Source: Gallionellaceae bacterium (GTDB lineage Bacteria > Pseudomonadota > Gammaproteobacteria > Burkholderiales > Gallionellaceae). From it: a DNA stretch of 8,861 nucleotides. The notes beneath the pieces are model-generated. The model was not told the DNA's origin, did not search any database, and saw only the letters and a program-made list of their open reading frames with translations. The position numbers and the translations under genes are program-made. Location: the NCBI GenBank assembly GCA_030646595.1, contig JAUSKS010000212.1, positions 1 to 8,861 of the forward strand, in the 5' to 3' direction. Each line of letters opens with the position of its first letter. The first letter of the stretch is position 1. Positions 5,925 through 8,861 of the stretch are shown here, piece by piece.

Positions 5925-7949
5925 ATGCACCACATTATAGCTACGGCACTTTTGATAGTCGGTCTTTCAGCATGTAGTGAATGGGGAGGCGGCGCGGCTC
6001 CACCCTCTCCAACTTACAGTATTTCTGGCACCGTGAGCGGAGCGGTTACTTCCGGCGTAACCATTACTTTAAGTGGCTCTTCTTCGGCCACGGTTACGAC
6101 AGAGGTGAGTGGGATTTATACGTTTTCTGGCTTGGTAAATGGGGCATATGCAGTTACTCCGTCTCTGTCAGCTTATACATTTACTCCGACCAGCACTGCT
6201 GTCACCGTTAGTGGCGTAAATGTAACAAACACTGATTTTACAGCTACATTTTCTCCGGCATTTACCATTGCATCGCTCACGGATCCGATCGCAACCCAAC
6301 AATGGCATCTCAAGAACACCGGGCAAAATGCCTATGCTGATTATTCGGGCACTGCCGGGATGGATATTAATATTGAACCGGTCTACAGCAATTGGGGTAC
6401 TGTCGGTAGCGGCGTGACGGTGGCAGTGGTAGATACAGGGCTGGAAATCGCGCATGAAGATCTCTCGGCTAATGTGGTAACTAACGGCTCCTGGAATTTC
6501 AATAACGGCACCACCGATCCTGCTAATACTGATACCACAGGTGACCATGGCACTAGCGTGAGTGGTCTGATTGCCATGGCCCGCAACACAGTAGGAGGCG
6601 TAGGAGTGGCGTCATCTGCTTCGCTCAAGGGTTTCAACTTCCTGTCATCCTCGCAAACATATGCCAACATGATTGCCTCGCTCGGTGGCTCGACAGCGAG
6701 TCCAAATAGTAGCGATGTCGCTGTTTTCAACCAGAGTTATGGCACAGGCAATACAACCGACTTCCTGATTGATCCTACCGTTGAAGCCCAGTATGCCTCT
6801 GGTACCAGCATACTGCGCGGCGGCAAAGGAGCGCTTTATGTCAAGGCTGCGGGCAATGGATTTGCCGGGTTTGGGATTGCCTCCTGCAGTAGGGCTGCTG
6901 CAATTGGTGTATCTTGCCAGAATGCAAATTTCGATCCCTGGAATACTATTCCTTACAACATCGTGGTCGGTGCCACCAATGCCACAGGAATTAAATCCAG
7001 CTATTCCACTGCTGGTTCGGCGCTGTGGGTAAGCGCACCAGGTGGAGAGTACGGTGCCAACGCAGCCGCAATTGGCAGCGGCTATATTACAGATGCTTAT
7101 CGGCCCGCTATGGTCACCACTGACCAGTCGACTTGCAGCACAGGTTATGCGCAGACAGCCGTTGTGTCTGCCAGTGGTGTGCCCACAGTCTATAGTGTGT
7201 TCGACGGCAATCAGGGGGGCGTGGGTGTGATGCCTGCCGCACCCAACGCTAGTTGCAACTATACCAATAGTTTTAATGGCACCTCCTCTGCTACGCCTGT
7301 TACATCAGGCGTGATTGCACTGATCCTGGAGGCTGGCCCTACCCTGAGCTGGCGCGATGTGAAACATATCCTGGCCGCTACTTCACGCCAGCTTGATGCT
7401 GCCATCGCGTCTGTCTCTGTCGCGCTTGGAGATGGCAGCTACACGGCGGAGCAGGGGTGGGTGACCAATGCGGCGGGGTATAAATTTCATAACTGGTATG
7501 GTTTCGGCATGGTAGATGCCTATGCTGCGGTAGGAATGGCCAGAAGCTATGCCACCAATCTTGGCACTTTCACCAATACTGGTTGGGTCAGCAGCGGAAC
7601 CATCAATCTGGCCATTCCCGATAACAGTATCGCAGGTACATCAGGCGCGGGCAGCACACTGGCTGTTCCTGCTATCACCATTGAAGCTGTGCAGATTAAA
7701 GTTTCGGTTACTCACCCGCATACGGGTGATCTGGGCATAGAATTAACTTCGCCTTCCGGTACCAAAAGCATATTGAAAAATATTCGGGACGGCTTTAGTA
7801 CCAATGCCAATCTTGCCGGCATGGTGCTGGAAAGCAATGCCTTTTACGGCGAGCCGGGTGCAGGTGCCTGGACGATCAAGGTCATTGATGGCAACGCTGC
7901 TAACACTGGCACGCTGACCAATTGGCAAATTCGCATCTACGGTCACTGA
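5925..7949 (+). CDS. Kexin-like subtilisin-family (S8) serine protease, lipoprotein, with P domain
   Basis: Encodes 674 residues from ATG 5925. The N-terminus HHIIATALLIVGLSAC is a lipoprotein signal with lipobox LSAC (Cys17); Ser at +2 predicts outer-membrane sorting. Residues of about 30-108 (YSISGTVSGAV ... SGIYTFSGLVNGAYAVTPS) form a carboxypeptidase-regulatory/SdrD B-like beta-sandwich. The S8 catalytic domain carries Asp170 in AVVDTGLEIAHEDL, His208 in GDHGTSVSGL, the oxyanion Asn311 in KAAGNGF and Ser454 in FNGTSSATPVTSGVIALIL. QWHLKNTGQ before the Asp motif is typical of kexin-like members. Residues of about 546-674 are a proprotein-convertase P (Homo B) domain, with VTHPHTGDLGIELTSPSGT and WTIKVIDGNAANTGTLTNW. 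No inhibitory propeptide precedes the catalytic domain; one seems to be supplied by the next gene. The gene starts 14 nt after hlyB, so it is probably co-transcribed. Its substrate is unknown; exported RTX or surface proteins are candidates by context only. Confidence 0.92.
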   Translation: MHHIIATALLIVGLSACSEWGGGAAPPSPTYSISGTVSGAVTSGVTITLSGSSSATVTTEVSGIYTFSGLVNGAYAVTPSLSAYTFTPTSTAVTVSGVNVTNTDFTATFSPAFTIASLTDPIATQQWHLKNTGQNAYADYSGTAGMDINIEPVYSNWGTVGSGVTVAVVDTGLEIAHEDLSANVVTNGSWNFNNGTTDPANTDTTGDHGTSVSGLIAMARNTVGGVGVASSASLKGFNFLSSSQTYANMIASLGGSTASPNSSDVAVFNQSYGTGNTTDFLIDPTVEAQYASGTSILRGGKGALYVKAAGNGFAGFGIASCSRAAAIGVSCQNANFDPWNTIPYNIVVGATNATGIKSSYSTAGSALWVSAPGGEYGANAAAIGSGYITDAYRPAMVTTDQSTCSTGYAQTAVVSASGVPTVYSVFDGNQGGVGVMPAAPNASCNYTNSFNGTSSATPVTSGVIALILEAGPTLSWRDVKHILAATSRQLDAAIASVSVALGDGSYTAEQGWVTNAAGYKFHNWYGFGMVDAYAAVGMARSYATNLGTFTNTGWVSSGTINLAIPDNSIAGTSGAGSTLAVPAITIEAVQIKVSVTHPHTGDLGIELTSPSGTKSILKNIRDGFSTNANLAGMVLESNAFYGEPGAGAWTIKVIDGNAANTGTLTNWQIRIYGH

Positions 7950-7974
7950 TGGTTGAGACCTTACAGGAACTAAA

Positions 7975-8580
7975 ATGAATATTCAGTTAATCATCCTGCT
8001 GTTTGCTTTTGTTGCCATGCCGGGCATGGCGGCCAGCCCTGTACATCATTCTGAGCTCAAAGCTGTAGACCGTACTGACGTGCTGCAAAAACTGCAACGT
8101 GGTTCATCCTTTACCCATCAAAACCAGACTTATCAATATCTGCCGGAAGTGCGAGCAGTACGCCTTAAGTCCGGCAGCGAATCATTGCCACAAGCCTTGC
8201 AGCGAGCCGGGGTAGCTGCTGATCAGATTATCGAAACCAAAGGCCAGTATGCGCTTTATCGTGGAACACAGCGCGCTACAGCGCAGACGGAGCAAAATGA
8301 AGGTCATGCAAACTATCCTGCTGTACTGAATGTTCGCACCCAGGTGATCGGTATTTTGCCGGGGACTATTGAAGTCAAACCTAAAAACATGAGCGCTGTG
8401 GCGGCAATTGCTGCGCAGTATGGCCTGAGTGTGCTGCGCGAATTTTCCCATCTCGGCGTTGTGTATTATCAGGTGTCACCTGGGCAGGATATCTTTGCCC
8501 TAGCCCATGCCTTAGCGGCTGATGCGCGCGTGTCTAGCAGCGAGATCGAGATACTGGAACATCTGGCAGTGCCAAAATAG
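7975..8580 (+). CDS. Secreted external chaperone/propeptide-like partner of the kexin-like protease
   Basis: Encodes 201 residues, 25 nt after the protease, with AGGA 6 nt before the ATG. Residues 1-19 are a Sec signal peptide (hydrophobic core IQLIILLFAFVAM, likely cleavage after GMA). Residues of about 30-100 are a globular part (LQRGSSFTHQNQTYQYLPE) that I read as similar to the N-terminal domain of the Aeromonas sobria ASP partner ORF2. Residues of about 128-195 (PGTIEVKPKNMSAVAAIAAQ, LREFSHLGVVYYQV, ALAHALAADARVSSSEIEIL) have the pattern of an S8 propeptide/I9-like fold: strand, helix, strand with an aromatic-rich middle, helix, strand. In ASP, a kexin-like protease, the next gene's product folds the protease and must be removed for activity. 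The same gene order and the missing propeptide in the upstream protease support that role; the homology itself needs a profile search. It could instead be only an inhibitor. Confidence 0.72.
   Translation: MNIQLIILLFAFVAMPGMAASPVHHSELKAVDRTDVLQKLQRGSSFTHQNQTYQYLPEVRAVRLKSGSESLPQALQRAGVAADQIIETKGQYALYRGTQRATAQTEQNEGHANYPAVLNVRTQVIGILPGTIEVKPKNMSAVAAIAAQYGLSVLREFSHLGVVYYQVSPGQDIFALAHALAADARVSSSEIEILEHLAVPK

Positions 8581-8861
<281 letters not shown>

Overview
The window looks like a chromosomal segment of a Gram-negative proteobacterium, most likely a betaproteobacterium. This rests on the type I secretion genes, a Sec lipoprotein, the style of the PurB C-terminus and a moderate, slightly GC-leaning composition; the taxonomic guess is inference. 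The right edge is core genome (purB). Everything to its left looks accessory: secretion, protease, toxin-antitoxin and a small mobile element.

Layout. Positions 1-1280 hold the 3' end of a large RTX (calcium-binding nonapeptide repeat) exoprotein, followed by a perfect 12-bp hairpin. Positions 1416-2062 are a mazE/mazF-type toxin-antitoxin pair with a 7-nt overlap, preceded by a plausible sigma70 promoter. Positions 2083-2453 are a 365-bp non-coding element with perfect terminal inverted repeats of about 30 bp, a TAA (possibly CTAA) target duplication and several nested internal inverted repeats: a highly folded MITE-like element without a transposase. Its right end lies 11 bp from the next start codon.

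Positions 2462-8580 form a tight same-strand cluster. It comprises an HlyD-type membrane fusion protein, an HlyB-type ABC exporter with a degenerate C39-like domain (4-nt ATGA overlap with hlyD), a kexin-like S8 serine protease predicted to be an outer-membrane lipoprotein, and a secreted 201-residue protein whose second half resembles a subtilisin propeptide. I interpret this last protein as the protease's separate (external) chaperone/inhibitor, as in the Aeromonas sobria ASP/ORF2 pair. Positions 8581-8861 are the C-terminal end of purB on the minus strand, stop codon against stop codon with the chaperone gene.

How the parts may work together. HlyD and HlyB, with a TolC partner not in this window, would export the upstream RTX protein across both membranes. 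The protease matures with its stand-alone propeptide/chaperone and may act on surface or exported proteins. Removing the MITE in silico leaves only 31 nt between mazF and hlyD and places a Shine-Dalgarno-like AGCAGG upstream of hlyD. The element therefore probably interrupted a once-compact gene array and replaced the hlyD translation-initiation region. The best candidates for something undescribed are this folded element, with its internal 9-nt loop-to-loop complementarity, and the protease/external-chaperone pair embedded in a type I secretion operon.
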